From the NCBI RefSeq assembly GCF_008630495.1, contig NZ_VWOJ01000001.1, positions 62,001 to 126,000 of the forward strand: a DNA stretch of 64,000 nt, given 5' to 3'. Within the stretch, counting starts at the first letter, position 1; each line of letters opens with the position of its first letter. Made by a program: the position numbers and the translations under genes. The notes beneath the pieces are model-generated. The model saw only the letters and a list, made by a program, of their open reading frames with translations. It made no database searches and was not told the DNA's origin. Source of the DNA: Alkalicaulis satelles (GTDB lineage Bacteria > Pseudomonadota > Alphaproteobacteria > Caulobacterales > Maricaulaceae). Below, piece by piece: positions 17,432 through 26,064 of this stretch.

Positions 17432-18493
17432 CTATTCCAGGGCCAGCAGGGTGCGGGCGAAGGCGGTGATGGCCCGCGGCGTCGTGGATTCCTGGTTGGA
17501 ATGATAGTTGAAGGTGGGGATCTGCAAGGTGGCGCCCGTGCAGCGGCCCGCCGACATGGCGGCGATGCGGCCAAGCTCGGTCAGGCCCATGGATTTGAGC
17601 GGCTGGCCGCGCCGGGCGCGGGCGTCATTCTCGCGCTCGATGAAGCTGTCCTTGAAAATGATGGGGGCGTCTGACGTGCTGGCGGCCTGCTCCAGTCGGC
17701 GCACCATGTCGGGATTGAACGAGGCGGTGGCGTCGCGCCGGCGCAGGATCACCGCGCCAGCCAGCGCCGCTGCGCTGTCGTCAAACGGGGTGGTGTCCAG
17801 CACCACGATATCGCGCCGGTCCTGGCCCGATGAGGCGAACCAGCTGAGCGCATGGGCCGCAGAGCGCCCGATCTCCTCCTCGGCGGTGAAGACGACCGTG
17901 CCCTTGAGCCCGAATTCGGCGGCGACGCGCAGCGCGGCGGCGGAGACCGGATTGTCCAGCTGACCGGAAACGAAGCCGGCTTCCACCGGCCCCAGCGAGC
18001 GGGCGAACGCGACCGGCGTGCCCGGCGTCAGCGCGATCATGCCCTCCAGCGTCAGGGCGAGGCGGCCCCTGGCGTCGAGCCCGGCGCCCGTTATGCGGCC
18101 ATAGGCGATGCGCCCGCCGGTCTTGCGGTCATAGGCGAAGATGGTCTCACCCGCATACCGCTTGGAGACAGCTTCGGCGAAGCTGGCCGACACGGTCTGG
18201 GATTCAGCGTATTTCTCGTTCTTGACCGCATGGGCGGCATAGACCGGAATCCCGTCCCCGGCGGTGATGGCGCCGTGGCGGTCGATATGGGCCAAATAGA
18301 CCGGACCGTCGCCCAGTTGGGCTACGCAAAGATTACGCGGACGCTCCACGCGCGCGCCCAGCGCTTCAAAATCGCGCGCCAGATGGTCGAGAAACGGGGT
18401 TTCGTGACCGACCACGGAAGGAAAATCGAGATATTCGTGGGTCTTCGCCAGCACGCGGGCGAAGAGCTCAGCATCGGTGGGCTGCCCGCTCAC
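17432..18493 (-). CDS. M42-like metallopeptidase/aminopeptidase
   Basis: The 353-residue protein shows the metal-site layout of di-zinc aminopeptidases: LAHIDRHGAI (first His and Asp), SGQLDNPVSAAAL (bridging Asp), FTAEEEIGRSAA (Glu base and ligand), VVLDTTPFDDS and a late FNYHSNQES His. The order and spacing fit M42 (tetrahedral aminopeptidases) better than M20. The GTG at 18493 begins two bases after the stop codon of the upstream KAS III gene and matches the start of the conserved helix (TDAELFARVLAKTHEYLDFPS); the longer frame overlaps KAS III. Substrate is unknown. Confidence 0.75.
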   Translation of the reverse strand: MSGQPTDAELFARVLAKTHEYLDFPSVVGHETPFLDHLARDFEALGARVERPRNLCVAQLGDGPVYLAHIDRHGAITAGDGIPVYAAHAVKNEKYAESQTVSASFAEAVSKRYAGETIFAYDRKTGGRIAYGRITGAGLDARGRLALTLEGMIALTPGTPVAFARSLGPVEAGFVSGQLDNPVSAAALRVAAEFGLKGTVVFTAEEEIGRSAAHALSWFASSGQDRRDIVVLDTTPFDDSAAALAGAVILRRRDATASFNPDMVRRLEQAASTSDAPIIFKDSFIERENDARARRGQPLKSMGLTELGRIAAMSAGRCTGATLQIPTFNYHSNQESTTPRAITAFARTLLALE

Positions 18494-18494
18494 C

Positions 18495-19640
18495 TTACAT
18501 CTTCTCGACAAACACCGATCCGGCCGAATAGCCTGCGCCGAAGGAGCAGATGACGCCCTTGTCGCCGGCGGCCAGGTCCTGGCTGTGCAGGTGGAAGGCG
18601 ATGATGGATCCGGCCGAAGAGGTATTGGCGTAGGTGTCCAGAATGGTGGGTGCGTCCTCGCCCCCGGCCTCGCGGCCAAACACCTTGCGTGCGATCATCA
18701 GGTTCATGTTGATATTGGCTTGGTGCAGCCAGATGCGGCGCATTTCGTCCGGCTCAAGGCCCAGCGCCTCCATATGATCGCGGATCATTTCCGAGACCAT
18801 GGGCACGACTTCCTTGAACACCTTGCGCCCTTCCTGGACGAACAGTTTGTCATCGTTGGGCGAGCCGTTCTGCAGCGCGGTGTTGTCGCCGTCGGCGCGC
18901 TCGGTGCGGTTCAGGAAGCCGAAATTATTGCGGATATTGTTGGAGAACTTGGTGCGCAGCCGCGTGCCCAGAATGCGCCAGCCGCCTTCGCCCAGATCCT
19001 CGCGCTCCAGCAGGATCGCGGTGGCCACATCACCAAAGATGAAATGGCTGTCGCGGTCGCGCCAGTTGAGATGGGCCGAGCAGATTTCAGGGTTCACCAC
19101 CAGAATGGCGCGCGCATGGCCCTGTGCGATCATGTCGGCAGCGGCCTGCATGGCGAAAGTGGCTGAGGAGCAGGCCACGTTCATGTCGAAGCCGAACCCG
19201 TCCTCAATACCCAGCGCGTCCTGGATCTCGATGGCGACCGCCGGATAGGCGCGCTGGAGATTGGAGGCGCCCACGATCACCCCGTCCACATCGCCCGGCG
19301 TGCGCCCAGCGCGCTCCAGCGCGTCCTGACAGGCCTTGACGCCGATCTCGGCCAGAATGGCGATCTGGTCATTGGCGCGCGGCTGGATGCGCGGGACCAT
19401 GCGCTTGATGTCCAGCACGCCCGCCTTGTCGATGACATAGCGCGACTTGATGCCCGACGCCTTCTCCACGAATTCGGCGGAAGAGGAACTGAGCGCCTCG
19501 ACCTCCCCGCGTGCAATCTCGTCGGCGTGGGCGGAGTTGTAGGCTTCAACATAGGCGTTGAAGCTGGCCACAAGCTCTTCGTTTGAGATGGATTCCGCTG
19601 GCGTCCACAGGCCTGTGGATCGGATGACGGCGGCGGTCAT
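18495..19640 (-). CDS. Beta-ketoacyl-ACP synthase III family protein
   Basis: The 381-residue thiolase-fold enzyme has the KAS III triad: Cys in NVACSSATFAMQ, His in IWLHQANINMNL, and Asn in YANTSSAGSI, with the C-terminal SFGAGYSAGSVFVEK loop. It is longer than E. coli FabH (about 317) through an N-terminal insertion near residues 25-75, so it belongs to the long KAS III group. It may start fatty acid synthesis from acetyl-CoA or condense other acyl groups. The M42-like gene follows two bases later in the same orientation. It stands alone, without other fab genes, so an initiator or specialised role cannot be distinguished. Confidence 0.87.
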   Translation of the reverse strand: MTAAVIRSTGLWTPAESISNEELVASFNAYVEAYNSAHADEIARGEVEALSSSSAEFVEKASGIKSRYVIDKAGVLDIKRMVPRIQPRANDQIAILAEIGVKACQDALERAGRTPGDVDGVIVGASNLQRAYPAVAIEIQDALGIEDGFGFDMNVACSSATFAMQAAADMIAQGHARAILVVNPEICSAHLNWRDRDSHFIFGDVATAILLEREDLGEGGWRILGTRLRTKFSNNIRNNFGFLNRTERADGDNTALQNGSPNDDKLFVQEGRKVFKEVVPMVSEMIRDHMEALGLEPDEMRRIWLHQANINMNLMIARKVFGREAGGEDAPTILDTYANTSSAGSIIAFHLHSQDLAAGDKGVICSFGAGYSAGSVFVEKM

Positions 19641-19718
19641 GAGCGGCTCCGGCGTATCAGTGAATCTCTGTTAGCCCCGCAAACTAGCGGGCATCGCGCC
19701 GTGCGCCAACCAGGGCGT

Positions 19719-20294
19719 TCACTGCGTCAGCGCCGCAACCGCCTCATGGCGCGGACAGGAGACGAGATGATCATTGACCATGCCGGTCGCCTGCATGAAG
19801 GCGTAGACGATGACCGGACCGCAAAACTTGAAGCCGGACGTCTTGAGCGCCTTGGACATGGCCTGGCTCACCGGCGTTTCGGCGGGAACCTCGCGCATGG
19901 AGGAAAAGCGGTTCTGAACCGGGCGCCCGTCCATGAAGTCCCAAAGGAAGGCTGACAGACCCGGCCCCTTTTCCTCCAGCTCCAGATAAGCCTGCGCATT
20001 GGAAATCGCTGCGGCGACCTTGGCGCGTGAGCGTATAATGCCGGGATCGGCCAGCAGGCGCGCCGTGTCCGCCGCGTCATAGCGCGCGATGGTTTCGGGA
20101 TCGAACCCGTCAAAGGCCGCGCGCATGGTCTCGCGCTTGCGCAATATGGTGATCCAGGCCAGGCCCGCCTGGAACCCGTCCAGCACCAGTTTTTCAAACA
20201 GGGCGCGGCTGTCATATTCAGGCACGCCCCATTCCTCGTCATGATAGGCGATATAGAGCGGATCCTGGCCCGGCCAGGGACAGCGTTCGGTCAT
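19719..20294 (-). CDS. tag: DNA-3-methyladenine glycosylase I
   Basis: The 191-residue enzyme excises 3-methyladenine from alkylated DNA. It starts [20 protein letters not shown], with the Cys and conserved YHDEEWG of Tag, continues with [23 protein letters not shown] (helix containing the base-binding Glu and Trp) and ends with the zinc-ligand pair region [11 protein letters not shown] (His and Cys). Length matches E. coli Tag (187). The ATG at 20294 was chosen because the motif MTERCPW begins there; the further upstream frame overlaps non-coding DNA. No LexA-type box is visible in front of it. Confidence 0.93.
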   Translation of the reverse strand: MTERCPWPGQDPLYIAYHDEEWGVPEYDSRALFEKLVLDGFQAGLAWITILRKRETMRAAFDGFDPETIARYDAADTARLLADPGIIRSRAKVAAAISNAQAYLELEEKGPGLSAFLWDFMDGRPVQNRFSSMREVPAETPVSQAMSKALKTSGFKFCGPVIVYAFMQATGMVNDHLVSCPRHEAVAALTQ

Positions 20295-20378
20295 GGGCGT
20301 CTCCTGCGCGCGATGGCGCGAGGCTAGCGGGGACGGTGACGGGCGGCCACCCGTTTCTTGCGCCTGCAGGCGCCTTGA

Positions 20379-20407
20379 TTGACTTGCGCCCACGCCTGGC
20401 GCATAAG
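20379..20407 (+). promoter_or_regulatory. Promoter upstream of rpsD
   Basis: TTGACT (20379-20384), a 17-base spacer and CATAAG (20402-20407) make a good housekeeping-type promoter. It leaves a leader of about 125 bases before the rpsD ATG, with several GC-rich inverted segments. Such a leader could allow S4 autoregulation, but no specific S4-binding fold was recognised. Confidence 0.5.
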
Positions 20408-20536
20408 CCCCGCTCCCTCAGCGGCCGGGCGACCGGACCGCTCGTATCAACACGCACGGACGACGCGAGAACCGCCGTTTCCATCGTGCAGCGAAGAGGG
20501 CGCTGCGCCGGGCCGCGTCAAGAGATAGAGAGAACC

Positions 20537-21154
20537 ATGTCGAAGCGTCATTCGCAGAAATACAAGATCGACCGCCGTATGGGCGAGAATATCTGGGGCC
20601 GCGCCAAATCGCCGGTGAACAACCGCGCCTACGGCCCGGGCCAGCACGGCCAGCGCCGCGCGGGCAAGCTGTCGGATTTCGGCCTGCAGCTGCGCGCCAA
20701 GCAGAAGCTGAAAGGCTATTACGGCAACATCACCGAGAAGCAGTTCAAGCGGGTCTATACCGAGGCGATGCGCCGCAAGGGCAACACCGCGGAAAACCTG
20801 ATCGGCCTACTGGAAAGCCGCCTGGACGCCATTGTCTATCGCGCCAAGTTCGTGCCGACCGTGTTCGCCGCGCGCCAGTTCGTCAATCACGGCCACGTGA
20901 AGGTGAACGGCCAGCGCGTGAACATCGCGTCCTATCACTGCAAGCCGGGCGATGTGGTCGAAGTGCGCGAGAAGTCGCGCAACATGGCCTTGGTGCTTGA
21001 AGCCCTGGGCAGCCCCGAGCGCGACGTGCCCGAGTATATCGAGCTCGACCCCAAGGCCATGAAAGCGACCTATGCGCGCGTGCCCGAGTTTAACGAGGTG
21101 CCCTATCCGGTGAAGATGGAGCCCAACCTCGTGGTCGAATTCTATTCCTCGTAA
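20537..21154 (+). CDS. rpsD: 30S ribosomal protein S4
   Basis: The 205-residue primary rRNA-binding protein begins [20 protein letters not shown] and has the S4 N-terminal domain followed by the S4 RNA-binding fold ([40 protein letters not shown]). No zinc-binding Cys cluster is present, which is common in proteobacteria. ATG 20537 follows AGAGAGAACC. It is monocistronic here, as in other alphaproteobacteria, not part of the S13-S11-alpha operon. A strong promoter and terminator flank it. Confidence 0.98.
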   Translation: MSKRHSQKYKIDRRMGENIWGRAKSPVNNRAYGPGQHGQRRAGKLSDFGLQLRAKQKLKGYYGNITEKQFKRVYTEAMRRKGNTAENLIGLLESRLDAIVYRAKFVPTVFAARQFVNHGHVKVNGQRVNIASYHCKPGDVVEVREKSRNMALVLEALGSPERDVPEYIELDPKAMKATYARVPEFNEVPYPVKMEPNLVVEFYSS

Positions 21155-21185
21155 CGCACACGCGTTCGGGGACGGAGCCGATCAA

Positions 21186-21215
21186 GGCCCGCCGGTCAGA
21201 CCGGCGGGCCTTTTT
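21186..21215 (+). terminator. Intrinsic terminator of rpsD
   Basis: GGCCCGCCGGT (21186-21196) pairs with ACCGGCGGGCC (21200-21210) around a three-base loop, an 11-bp GC-rich stem followed by TTTTT. It lies 31 bases after the rpsD stop. Confidence 0.95.
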
Positions 21216-21290
21216 CTTGCCGCAAGCTGGCTGTTGCCTGCGGCAAGGCTCGGTTAAGCTGGGTGCGCCGTTGGCGAGGGGAGAGGCGTG

Positions 21291-21662
21291 ATGATCCGGT
21301 TCAGTATGGCGCTAGCGGGCTTGCTAGCCTTGGCGCTGGGCGCCTGTCACACTCCTGCGGGACCTGATTATCAGCATGTATCCGAGCCGGTCTATGACTG
21401 GCGGTTGAACCGCGACGGCGAGCTGGTGGTGCGCGTGCCGTCCAATGGCTGCACAACGCGCGACAGCTTCTACACCGATGTGCGGGGCTCCGGCGCACAG
21501 GGCTGGAATTTCGACGTGACCCTGGTGCGCATCCATCCCGATTACTGCCGCGCCCTCCTGCCCCGGGGCGTGGAGCTTGTGTGGACACGTGACGATCTGG
21601 GCCTGCCGCCGGGCGCGGGCTTGCGCGTGACCAATCCGCGTTCGGCCCCGCGCGAGGGATAG
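21291..21662 (+). CDS. Small putative lipoprotein of unknown function
   Basis: The 123-residue product has a signal peptide with lipobox LGAC (LLALALGACHTPAG) and a mature part of about 100 residues with two Cys (SNGCTTRDSF and HPDYCRALLP) that could form a disulphide. The pattern, including the late LVWTRDDLGLPPGA, resembles small conserved alphaproteobacterial lipoproteins, but no named domain is recognised. ATG 21291 sits seven bases after AGGGGAG; the adjacent GTG at 21288 is less well spaced. It lies between the rpsD terminator and DUF2336 and may have its own promoter. Confidence 0.75.
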   Translation: MIRFSMALAGLLALALGACHTPAGPDYQHVSEPVYDWRLNRDGELVVRVPSNGCTTRDSFYTDVRGSGAQGWNFDVTLVRIHPDYCRALLPRGVELVWTRDDLGLPPGAGLRVTNPRSAPREG

Positions 21663-21737
21663 CAGGGACTTAGACCATTCCTTAACGCCGCATGCTCCAG
21701 AGTGACGCCTGGTTTCACGAGACGTCACGGATCTGGC

Positions 21738-22841
21738 ATGGCTGACGATATGCGATCTGTCCCGCAGGCGCCGCCGCCTCCGGCGCCGTCCGCCAAAGCG
21801 CGCGCCCTGCTGGCGCGGCGCCTGGCGGACATTGTCTGCCTGCCCGCCAGCCGCGTACCGCCCCAGGAGCGCTGGATGGTGGCCGACGTGCTCGACACCC
21901 TGCTTACCTCCGCTGATCCTGCGCTGCGCGCAAAAATCGCCGCGCGTCTGGCCGAACAAGCCGAGGCGCCGCCGGGCCTTTTGCGCCGTCTGGGCATGGA
22001 TGCGTTCGAGATCGCCGAGCCGATCGTGGCGCGTGCGCGCGCCCTGACCGATTTCGACATGATGGAGATCGCCCGCAAGGCTGGCCATCCCCACCGCATG
22101 GCGCTGGCGCGCCGCGAAACCGTGTCCGAAGTGCTGGCCGCGGCGCTGTGTGCGGGCGGGGATGTCCAGGTGATCACCGCCGTCTTGCGCAATGCGGGCG
22201 CGCGCCTGGCCCAGGAGACCGTGGATTATCTGGTGCGAGAGGCGGCCGATCACGAAAGTCTCGCCCTCTTGCTGATCAAGCGCAACGAATTGCGCCCGGC
22301 CCAGGCGCTGAACCTGTTCTGGGCCTGCGGCCATGATCAGCGGCGCATGATCCTGGAGCGCTTCGCCGCCTCGCGGGCCATCCTTCAGGAGGCCGCCGGC
22401 GACGTGTTTCCGCTGGCGTCGCGCAGCGATGACCGTGATCGCGCGGTGGATGCGGCCCTGGCCTATATCGACCGGCGCCAGCGCGACCGCCAAGCGGCCG
22501 AGCTTTCGCCCTACGCTTCGCTGGAAGGTGTGGCCGAGCATATCGCCCGCGAAGGTTATACCGAAGCCATGCGCGCGGAGATGGCCAGTCTCTCCGCCAT
22601 CACCCGTTCGCTATGCGACCGCATGATCGAGGACTTCGGCGGCGAGCCGCTGGCTGTGCTCGCCAAGGCCACAGGCCTGTCGCGTGAGCATATGGTGATG
22701 CTGGTGGAAGCGGGCGGACGCACCGATACGCCCATGCGCATATCCCAGGCGCTGCGTGTGTTCGACACCCTGACCGTGGACAAGGCCCAGACGGTCTTGC
22801 GCTACTGGAACTGGGTGATCGCGCGCTCTCCCTCAAGCTGA
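21738..22841 (+). CDS. DUF2336 domain-containing protein
   Basis: The 367-residue, mostly alpha-helical protein begins with a Pro/Ala-rich linker and then runs as HEAT-like helical pairs (ERWMVADVLDTLLTSADPALRAKIAARLAEQ; FEIAEPIVARARALTDFDMMEIARKAG). It ends with IEDFGGEPLAVLAKATGLSREHMVMLVEAGG, a recurring wording of DUF2336 proteins, which are common and paralogous in alphaproteobacteria and have been tied to motility or regulation in some species. The ATG at 21738 was chosen over an upstream GTG that would add 12 untypical residues. No signal peptide or membrane segment is present. Function here is unknown. Confidence 0.82.
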   Translation: MADDMRSVPQAPPPPAPSAKARALLARRLADIVCLPASRVPPQERWMVADVLDTLLTSADPALRAKIAARLAEQAEAPPGLLRRLGMDAFEIAEPIVARARALTDFDMMEIARKAGHPHRMALARRETVSEVLAAALCAGGDVQVITAVLRNAGARLAQETVDYLVREAADHESLALLLIKRNELRPAQALNLFWACGHDQRRMILERFAASRAILQEAAGDVFPLASRSDDRDRAVDAALAYIDRRQRDRQAAELSPYASLEGVAEHIAREGYTEAMRAEMASLSAITRSLCDRMIEDFGGEPLAVLAKATGLSREHMVMLVEAGGRTDTPMRISQALRVFDTLTVDKAQTVLRYWNWVIARSPSS

Positions 22842-22892
22842 TCCGCCAAATCCGCTTGCCGAGACACCGCAGCTCCGCTAGCGCTCTTGTTC

Positions 22893-23873
22893 ATGAGCGA
22901 TGCGATTGGCTTGGCCCTGATCAATCTCACCACCCCGGCGGTGCTGTTCTTCGCCTTGGGGATTTTTGCCGGCGTTGCGCGTTCCGACCTGTCCATTCCG
23001 CAAGCCGTCGCCAAGGGGCTGGCGCTCTATCTGATGCTGGCCATCGGTTTCAAGGGCGGTGCGGCGGTAGCCGAGGTGGGTCTGTCCTACACGCTCCTGC
23101 TGGCCGCCCTGGCGGGCGTGCTGCTGAGCTTCTCCCTGCCTGTGGTCGCGTTTGCGCTTCTGCGCGCGTTCACCAAGGTGGACCGGGCCACTGCAGCCGC
23201 GAGCGCAGCCCATTACGGCTCCATCTCGGTGGTGACGTTCGTGGCGGGCTCGGAATTTCTCACCCTGACGGGCCTGGTCTGGTCGGGTCATATGGTGGCG
23301 GTGCTGGCGATCATGGAGACGCCCGCCATCCTGACGGGTCTGTGGCTGGCGGGCCGGGCCTCGAAGGGGCCTGACCCGGAAGCGCGCCCGGAGCTGATCC
23401 GCGAGGTTCTGCTGAACGGATCGGTGGTGCTGCTCATTGGCGCCTTCCTGATCGGCTGGGCGTCCGGTCCTTCGGGCATGGCGCGCCTGGATCTGTTCGT
23501 GAACGGGCTGTTCCAGGGCTTTTTGTGCCTGTTCCTTCTGGATATGGGGCTGGTGGCGGCGCGCCGTCTCAATGGCGCGCGCAAGCTGGGCTGGTCCGGC
23601 GCGGCCTTCGGGATCGTGATGCCGCTGATCGGCGCGTTCGCGGCCCTGCCGCTGGCCTGGCTGATCGGCATGACGCCGGGCGACGCCGCCGCCCTTATGA
23701 TCCTGTCAGGGTCCGCCAGCTATATCGCCGTGCCGGCGGCCATGCGCATAGCGCTGCCCGAGGCGGATCCGTCTGTCTATCTCACGCTCTCGCTGGCCAT
23801 CACCTTCCCGTTCAACCTGACCATCGGCATTCCGCTCTACGCCGGGGTCGCCAGCGCCGTTCTGGGAGGCTGA
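22893..23873 (+). CDS. sbtA: SbtA-family sodium-dependent bicarbonate transporter
   Basis: The 326-residue protein has about ten hydrophobic helices in two inverted halves, with the SbtA-like stretches LTTPAVLFFALGIFAGV, AIGFKGGAAVAEVG, SAAHYGSISVVTFVAGSEFL and LSGSASYIAVPAAMRIALPEADPSVYLTLSLAITFPFNLT. SbtA imports bicarbonate with sodium in cyanobacteria; homologues occur in heterotrophs, where they may supply HCO3- to carboxylases. ATG 22893 follows a TTG at 22887 that is less likely. The SbtB-like PII protein gene begins two bases after its stop, supporting regulated transport. The ligand is inferred by family. Confidence 0.85.
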   Translation: MSDAIGLALINLTTPAVLFFALGIFAGVARSDLSIPQAVAKGLALYLMLAIGFKGGAAVAEVGLSYTLLLAALAGVLLSFSLPVVAFALLRAFTKVDRATAAASAAHYGSISVVTFVAGSEFLTLTGLVWSGHMVAVLAIMETPAILTGLWLAGRASKGPDPEARPELIREVLLNGSVVLLIGAFLIGWASGPSGMARLDLFVNGLFQGFLCLFLLDMGLVAARRLNGARKLGWSGAAFGIVMPLIGAFAALPLAWLIGMTPGDAAALMILSGSASYIAVPAAMRIALPEADPSVYLTLSLAITFPFNLTIGIPLYAGVASAVLGG

Positions 23874-23874
23874 C

Positions 23875-24183
23875 ATGCCCCGCCCGATCCGAAAGAAGAT
23901 CATCGCCATCGTTGAAGCCGCCCATCTGCGCCGCCTTGTCGATCTGATGCAGGGCTGCGGCGCGGCGGGCCTGACCGTCATTGACGGGCGCGAGGGTTAT
24001 GGCGTCACCGGCGACTGGACCCGCGAGGGCGTGTTCGAGGCGGTGGAAATGAAAATCGTCCACACCGTGGTGAACGCTCAAACAGCCGATGCGGTGTTTG
24101 AGAAGGCTGAGGTCTTCTTCAGGCGCTATCCCGGCATCATCTACGCTCACGACGTGGAAGTCGTACGCGGCGAGCGGTTCTGA
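23875..24183 (+). CDS. sbtB: SbtB-like PII-family regulatory protein
   Basis: The 102-residue protein has the ferredoxin-like PII fold: strand KIIAIVEAAHLRRLVDLM, a T-loop region with TVIDGREGYGVTGDWTREGVF and strand VEMKIVHTVVNAQTADAVFEKA. The neighbour is SbtA, so it probably binds adenine nucleotides and gates the transporter. The Cys-containing C-terminal R-loop described for cyanobacterial SbtB is absent (it ends VEVVRGERF), so its redox or diadenosine switching may be missing. It lacks the PII uridylylation Tyr context, so a nitrogen role is unlikely. Confidence 0.78.
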   Translation: MPRPIRKKIIAIVEAAHLRRLVDLMQGCGAAGLTVIDGREGYGVTGDWTREGVFEAVEMKIVHTVVNAQTADAVFEKAEVFFRRYPGIIYAHDVEVVRGERF

Positions 24184-24324
24184 GGGCGCTCCGGCTCCCG
24201 GCCATATGAAGAATTTGCCGCCAGACGCACCGGTTTTGCTGGAAATCGTGAACCGGCTTGCCTAGAACCGCGTTCCAATCCGTTCGCCGTCACCAGCTGT
24301 CACCTAATCCGGGAGGATCGGGCC

Positions 24325-24819
24325 TTGACCCGCAAATGGCTCTATGGCGTGACCCTGACCATCGTGCTCACGGCGATGTGGGCGCTGTTGTCCGGCTACG
24401 GACTAAAGCAGCCGCTTTTGTCGCTGGCGATTTTCTCCATTGTTGTGACGGTCTTCATGACCATCCGCATGGGGCTTCTGGACGGCGAGGCCATTCCCTA
24501 CTGGCGCCTGCGCTATCTGGCCTATTGGGGCTGGCTGGGGCGAGAGATCGTGAAGTCCAATATCGCGGTCCTGAAAATCGTCCTGTCGCCGGTGATCGAC
24601 ATCAAACCGGTGGTGACCCGCACGCCGGTGTCGCTGAAGGATGATGTGGCGCGCGCCACGCTGGCCAATTCCTACACCCTGACCCCGGGCACAGTGACCA
24701 TGGAGATCGAGGAGGGCGGGTTCATCCTGCACGGCCTCGACGAATCATTCTGCGGGCAGGAGGGCTTCCGCATCTTTGAGCGCAAGGTGAAGAGCGCGAC
24801 CGGGGAGGGCTCCGAATGA
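24325..24819 (+). CDS. mrpE: Mrp antiporter subunit E
   Basis: The 164-residue subunit has an N-terminal hydrophobic pair (LTIVLTAMWALLSGYGL, LLSLAIFSIVVTVFMTIRM) and the family's cytoplasmic segment with SNIAVLKIVLSP and TLANSYTLTPGTVTMEIEEGGFILHGLDE, the strong MnhE/MrpE signature. It is the first gene of the Na+/H+ antiporter operon. The start is a TTG at 24325, eight bases after GGGAGG, because no ATG fits. Its stop overlaps mrpF (ATGA). Unlike Bacillus mrpABCDEFG, the order here puts E, F and G first. Confidence 0.92.
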   Translation: MTRKWLYGVTLTIVLTAMWALLSGYGLKQPLLSLAIFSIVVTVFMTIRMGLLDGEAIPYWRLRYLAYWGWLGREIVKSNIAVLKIVLSPVIDIKPVVTRTPVSLKDDVARATLANSYTLTPGTVTMEIEEGGFILHGLDESFCGQEGFRIFERKVKSATGEGSE

Positions 24820-25145
24820 CTTTCGCCTCCGCCATCGATTTCACGGTCGGGCTGATGCTGGTTGGCGCCATGCTCCTGATGCTGGTGCGCCTGTTTATCG
24901 GTCCGACGCTCTATGACCGCGTGCTTGCGGTGAATGCGTTCGGCACCAAGATCGTGCTGTTCCTGGCCGTGTTCGCCCTGGCGGTGGGGCGGGCCGATAG
25001 CCTGGACATCGCGCTGCTCTACGCCCTGATCAATTTCGTGGCGACCATCGCGATCCTGAAATTCTTCAGCTACCGCTCGCTGGAAGTGGCGCTCGACGAG
25101 ATGGCCCCGGCGCCGGCCCGTGACGATAAGGGGGAGGGCGCGTGA
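24816..25145 (+). CDS. mrpF: Mrp antiporter subunit F
   Basis: The 109-residue membrane protein has three helices: an N-terminal VGLMLVGAMLLMLVRLFIGPTLYDRVLAVN, the middle GTKIVLFLAVFALAVGRADSLDIALLYALI and NFVATIAILKFF. The DRVLAVN and DIALLYA segments are diagnostic of MrpF. It overlaps mrpE by four bases. MrpF forms part of the small-subunit bundle that completes the complex. Confidence 0.93.
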   Translation: MTFASAIDFTVGLMLVGAMLLMLVRLFIGPTLYDRVLAVNAFGTKIVLFLAVFALAVGRADSLDIALLYALINFVATIAILKFFSYRSLEVALDEMAPAPARDDKGEGA

Positions 25146-25501
25146 TGGACTGGATGGGACTTGTGCAATTGGCCGTCATTCTGGTGTCCGCCGCCCTCAT
25201 GCTGACGGGCGCGGGCATCATTCTGGCCGGCGCTGTCGGTGTGATCCGGCTGCCCGATTTCTACACCCGCATGCATGCGGCGGGGGTGACCGACACGCTG
25301 GGCGCCGAGATCATCATTCTGGGTCTGATCCTGCAGGCCGGTTTCACTCTGGTCAGCGTCAAGCTGGCGCTGCTGGGCCTGATCATCTTCCTGACCAGCC
25401 CGACCTCCACCCATGCGGTGGCCAATGCGGCTTACCGCTCCGGCCTGAAGCCGATCCTGCGCCGCTGGCGCTCTGACGAGAACCGGGGAGACGCGGCATG
25501 A
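25145..25501 (+). CDS. mrpG: Mrp antiporter subunit G
   Basis: The 118-residue subunit has the three-helix MnhG/MrpG pattern with GAGIILAGAVGVIRLPDFYTRMHAAGVTDTLGAEIIILG, in which the RLPDFYTRMHA segment is diagnostic. ATG 25145 overlaps the mrpF stop by one base and sits seven bases after GGGGAGGG; GTG 25142 is an alternative start. Its stop overlaps the next gene as ATGA. Confidence 0.93.
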   Translation: MDWMGLVQLAVILVSAALMLTGAGIILAGAVGVIRLPDFYTRMHAAGVTDTLGAEIIILGLILQAGFTLVSVKLALLGLIIFLTSPTSTHAVANAAYRSGLKPILRRWRSDENRGDAA

Positions 25502-26064
25502 CCGGCGGCGATATCACCCAGTATTTCGACTATCTGTTCATGATCATGCTGCTGTTCATCGGCCTGACCATCATCCGGCTGCAGAACCTGTTCGCCGTGG
25601 TCATGCTGACCGGCGTGTATTCGCTGATCGCGGCGGCCTGGTTCGTGTCTCTGGGGGCTGCTGACGTGGCGATCACCGAGGCGGCGGTGGGCGCGGGGAT
25701 ATCCACCGTGCTCCTGCTGGCGGCCATGCTGCTGACCGCGCGCGAGGCCAAGCCGACCACCGCCTTCCGTCATTGGGCGGCGCTGGTGGTGATGGCGGCG
25801 GCGGGCGTGGCGGTGTTCTATGCGCTGGGCGATTTGCCGGTTTACGGCGCCGCCGATACCCCGGCCAATACCGGCCCGGGCATGGCCTATATCGAGCGCA
25901 CCCCGTCGGAGATCAATATTCCCAACGTGGTCACCGCCGTGCTGGCCAGCTATCGCGGCTTTGACACCATGGGCGAGGTGTTCGTGGTGTTCGCCGCCGG
26001 GGTGGGCGTGGCGCTGCTCTTGAACCTGTCCGGCGCCGGCCGGCGTGAGGAGGATGGCGAATGA
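25498..26064 (+). CDS. Mrp subunit equivalent to the MrpA C-terminal part (DUF4040 plus MbhE-like)
   Basis: The 188-residue protein has six or so helices. The N-terminal half (FIGLTIIRLQNLFAVVMLTGVYSLIAAAWF, then ADVAITEAAVGAGISTVLLLAAML) is the DUF4040/MbhD domain that is fused to the C-terminus of MrpA in Bacillus. The rest, with PNVVTAVLASYRGFDTMGEV, corresponds to the MbhE-like part. MrpA is therefore split here and its NuoL-like part must come from another gene of the operon. It overlaps mrpG and mrpB by four bases each, so strict co-translation is expected. Confidence 0.86.
   Translation: MTGGDITQYFDYLFMIMLLFIGLTIIRLQNLFAVVMLTGVYSLIAAAWFVSLGAADVAITEAAVGAGISTVLLLAAMLLTAREAKPTTAFRHWAALVVMAAAGVAVFYALGDLPVYGAADTPANTGPGMAYIERTPSEINIPNVVTAVLASYRGFDTMGEVFVVFAAGVGVALLLNLSGAGRREEDGE

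Noticed and set aside
24270-24290. GTTC-type repeat upstream of mrpE as an SOS box
   Set aside because: The spacing between GTTC units (CGTTCCAATCCGTTC) is six, not seven, so it does not fit the LexA form.
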